Below, in pieces: positions 62,116 through 64,000 of a stretch of 64,000 bases of DNA. The DNA comes from Pleomorphomonas sp. JP5. GTDB taxonomy: Bacteria; Pseudomonadota; Alphaproteobacteria; Rhizobiales; Pleomorphomonadaceae. The translations under genes were made by a program, and so were the position numbers. Positions within the stretch are counted from its first letter, which is position 1. Every line of letters starts with the position of its first letter. The notes under the pieces were generated by a model, which ran no database searches, was not told where the DNA came from, and was given only the letters and a program-made list of their open reading frames with translations. The stretch is taken from assembly GCF_023721815.1 (NCBI RefSeq), contig NZ_JAMDLI010000001.1:124001-188000 (forward strand). Direction: 5' to 3'.

Positions 62116-63594
62116 TCACGTGCCGCAGAATGTCGCCATCACGCGGTCTTCCGGGCGCGGCGGAACGGCCAGATCGGCATCCTCGGGGCGTTCTTCGAAG
62201 GGGTTGGTCACCGCCTGAAGCAGGCGGACATAGGCCGAGCCATCATTCCTGTCGATGATCGCATCGAGCGCCTTCTCCACTTGATGGTTGCGCGGAATGA
62301 GCGCCGGGTTGATCGCCTGCATGCCCGCCGCGGACTCGGTCGGGGACCGACTGCCCGCTGCAAGGCGCGCCCTCCAGGCCGTCAGCCAGGGTTCGATATC
62401 GGCTTCCTCGCCGAACAACGACAGGAATGCCCCGGTGTCCGCATCGTGGGCGATCAGATCGGCAAGGCGGCGAAAGGCAAGGGTGAAGTCGGCCTTTCCC
62501 GCCTGCATCTGCGAGAGCAGCCCCGTAACCAGCTCGCGATCTCCCTTGCGTTCTTCGACAAGGCCAATCTTTGCGAGAAAGCGTTCGAAATAGGCTGCCT
62601 CGAACTGGCCGGCGAAATCGCTCAGGCGCTCCACGACAATCTCGACTGCCTTGTCCCGATCATCGGAGAGAAGCGGCAACAGGCACTCTCCGAGCCGGGC
62701 GAGGTTCCATTGCGCGATTTGCGCTTGCCGCCCATAGGCATAGCGCCCTTGCCTGTCGATTGAGCTTAGCGCCAGGTCTGGTTCGTAGGCGTCCAGGAAA
62801 GCGCATGGACCGTAATCTATGGTCTCGCCGGAGATCGCCATGTTGTCGGTGTTCATCACGCCGTGGATGAACCCGACCGACAGCCAAAGCGCGATCAGAC
62901 AGGCTTGCCTGTGAACGACCCTTTCAAAGAGCGCGGCGTAAGGCGCTTCGCTTCCTGCAATGTCGGGATAAAGTCGTTCGATGACGTAATCGGCAAGGCG
63001 GCGGGCGCCGTCCACGTCGGAGCGATGGGCAAAATACTGGAAGGTTCCAACCCGGACATGACTGGCTGCGACACGCGTCAGCACGGCGCCAGGCATCGGT
63101 CTCTCGCGCAAGACCGTTTCGCCCGTGGCGACCGCGGCCAAAGACCGTGTCGTGGGGATGCCGAACGCGGCCATCGCCTCGCTGATCAGGTACTCCCTGA
63201 GAACCGGCCCCACCGCTGCTTTCCCGTCGCCGCGTCGCGAGAAGACCGTGCGACCGGAGCCCTTCAGTTGCAAGTCCAGACGTCGGCCATCGCTGGCGAT
63301 CAGTTCGCCGAGCAGGACGGCCCTTCCATCACCGAGCGCCGGTACGAAATGGCCGAACTGATGGCCCGCATAGGCGAGGGCGATCGGATCGGCTCCCTCC
63401 GGTACGGACGCGCCCGACAACGCGGCGACACCATCGGGCGCTGCAAGCGCCTTGGCATCGAGGCCGAGCTCCGCTGCGAGAGTCGTGTTAAGCACCAGCA
63501 ACCCCGGTGACGGGGCGGGCTCTGGACGTACGCGCTCGTAAAAGCGGGACGGCAGTCGGGCGTAACTGTTGTCGAAGACGATGGCGAGCGGCAA
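62116..63594 (-). CDS. selO: Protein adenylyltransferase SelO (YdiU/UPF0061 family)
   Basis: SelO is a pseudokinase that transfers AMP to Ser, Thr and Tyr of target proteins, linked to redox stress. The 492-residue product starts near FDNSYARLPSRFYERV and has ALAYAGHQFGHFVPALGDGRAVLLGE and LQLKGSGRTVFSRRGDGKAAVGPVLREYL. GVMNTDNMAISGETIDYGPCAFLD is the catalytic block with its Asp residues. The last residues FCGT place a Cys third from the end, where eukaryotic SelO has selenocysteine. TTG 63594 is preferred as start because GAGGAG (63601-63606) is six bases upstream; ATG 63675 would add 27 Arg-rich residues not seen in the family. Confidence 0.9.
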   Translation of the reverse strand: MPLAIVFDNSYARLPSRFYERVRPEPAPSPGLLVLNTTLAAELGLDAKALAAPDGVAALSGASVPEGADPIALAYAGHQFGHFVPALGDGRAVLLGELIASDGRRLDLQLKGSGRTVFSRRGDGKAAVGPVLREYLISEAMAAFGIPTTRSLAAVATGETVLRERPMPGAVLTRVAASHVRVGTFQYFAHRSDVDGARRLADYVIERLYPDIAGSEAPYAALFERVVHRQACLIALWLSVGFIHGVMNTDNMAISGETIDYGPCAFLDAYEPDLALSSIDRQGRYAYGRQAQIAQWNLARLGECLLPLLSDDRDKAVEIVVERLSDFAGQFEAAYFERFLAKIGLVEERKGDRELVTGLLSQMQAGKADFTLAFRRLADLIAHDADTGAFLSLFGEEADIEPWLTAWRARLAAGSRSPTESAAGMQAINPALIPRNHQVEKALDAIIDRNDGSAYVRLLQAVTNPFEERPEDADLAVPPRPEDRVMATFCGT

Positions 63595-63764
63595 GAACGG
63601 CTCCTCGAATCCTAACCGTCGCTGACGGCCTTGGTAACGTGGGGCGGACCCGGCAACTGGCCGGCTCATGGGCATTCTACGTAGAGTTCCGAGCGGCGCA
63701 CTGCAAGGGGTAGCGGTGTTTCCAACTGTTCGGCGGGCGATGGGGTGGACAACAAGAGAGTGAA

Positions 63765-63900
63765 ATAAAATCAGATTGTTAGGAAAAAAATGTCAACCAA
63801 AGTGTCTGAAAATCTTGCAGATCCTGGGTTCATTTTTAGGTTTAGAAAATACAATCAATATATTGAATTCATTATATAAATACTTTGTAAGTGTGTCCTG
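63765..63900. other. AT-rich segment at the right edge
   Basis: In 63781-63900 I count 35 G or C in 120 bases (about 29 percent). The flanks and the rest of the window are strongly GC-rich. GC recovers after about 63900. This suggests foreign or rearranged DNA. No IS ends, direct repeats or tRNA fragment were recognised at its borders. Confidence 0.7.
63790..63879 (+). CDS. Short hypothetical ORF in the AT-rich segment (29 aa)
   Basis: ATG 63790 to TAA 63879, with AGGA at 63781-63784 five bases upstream of the ATG. The product starts MSTKVSENLADPGFIF and ends in YNQYIEFII. It may be a small protein or the cut-off N-terminus of a transferred gene. No family is recognised. Its end overlaps the end of the minus-strand fragment below. 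Confidence 0.25.
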   Translation: MSTKVSENLADPGFIFRFRKYNQYIEFII

Positions 63901-64000
63901 CATGGAAGGCTTTGGTCTTCTTGCCCCAGCGCGGTGCTCCGGCAAACTCTCTCACCAGATCATCGGCGACCGATTCTGTTCTCAGCAGAAATGCTCCTGA
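63872..64000 (-). CDS. Partial hypothetical CDS, C-terminal 42 residues (continues beyond window)
   Basis: On the minus strand a frame open at the window edge runs to TAA at 63872-63874. It reads SGAFLLRTESVADDLVREF and ends AFHAGHTYKVFI. It is the only open minus-strand frame in this part and its first 33 codons lie in GC-rich sequence. The final codons lie in AT-rich sequence, so the natural end of the gene may have been replaced. Family unknown. Confidence 0.35.
   Translation of the reverse strand, partial: SGAFLLRTESVADDLVREFAGAPRWGKKTKAFHAGHTYKVFI

Overview
The window looks like chromosome of a high-GC alphaproteobacterium of the Hyphomicrobiales (Rhizobiales) type. This rests on gene order typical of that group (erpA / dgt-argS-SPOR protein-nagZ-scpAB-tatABC-serS-surE-pcm-nlpD-like, then yajC-secDF), on a fused cysNC (nodQ type), and on a hup-hyp uptake hydrogenase locus of the kind found in diazotrophic rhizobia and relatives. 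A genus cannot be fixed from sequence alone; a Pleomorphomonas-like organism would fit but is a guess. Almost all of the 64 kb is coding; no insertion sequence, phage or CRISPR array was seen.

Layout. 1-5.3 kb: tail of a LacI-type regulator, sulfate activation (cysD, cysNC), an MFS exporter, sdhE. 5.3-11.9 kb: the transcription-repair coupling factor gene mfd flanked by two membrane-anchored GGDEF proteins, the second with an altered signature. 11.8-13.7 kb: a small NO/Fe-S associated operon (DUF2249, DUF59, NnrS-like membrane protein) preceded by an FNR/NnrR-type site. 13.7-19.6 kb: a FucO-like alcohol dehydrogenase, two MFS transporters, a small orphan Cys-containing ORF with its own dyad and terminator, tRNA-Lys(UUU), quinone oxidoreductase. 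19.7-32.0 kb: the conserved housekeeping block (Fe-S insertion, dNTP hydrolysis, arginyl- and seryl-tRNA synthetases, condensin partners ScpA/ScpB, Tat export, SurE, Pcm). 32.2-39.5 kb: an NlpD-like divisome protein, a lipoprotein, a DUF815 ATPase, YajC-SecD-SecF, and homologues of the mitochondrial complex I assembly factors NDUFAF3 and NDUFAF6.

39.5-61.4 kb: a single-strand (minus) energy-metabolism block about 22 kb long, in transcription order hupS-L-C-D-F, a glycosyltransferase, hupG-H-I-J-K, hypA-B-F-C-D-E, then hyfB-C-E-F-G-I. The hup/hyp part encodes a Tat-exported, membrane-bound [NiFe] uptake hydrogenase with its b-type cytochrome and nearly all of its maturation factors; hupE is absent. 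The Hyf-like part encodes a complex I-like membrane complex with proton-pump modules, but its large subunit has lost the cysteine ligands of the NiFe site, so it should be an Ehr-type complex (energy-converting hydrogenase related) and not a hydrogenase. It is the strongest candidate for poorly understood biology in the window, and it sits tail-to-tail with the two complex I assembly factor homologues.

The window ends with a Spx/ArsC-family protein, the AMPylase SelO, and an abrupt AT-rich segment (about 63.77-63.90 kb) that may mark an acquired or rearranged junction.
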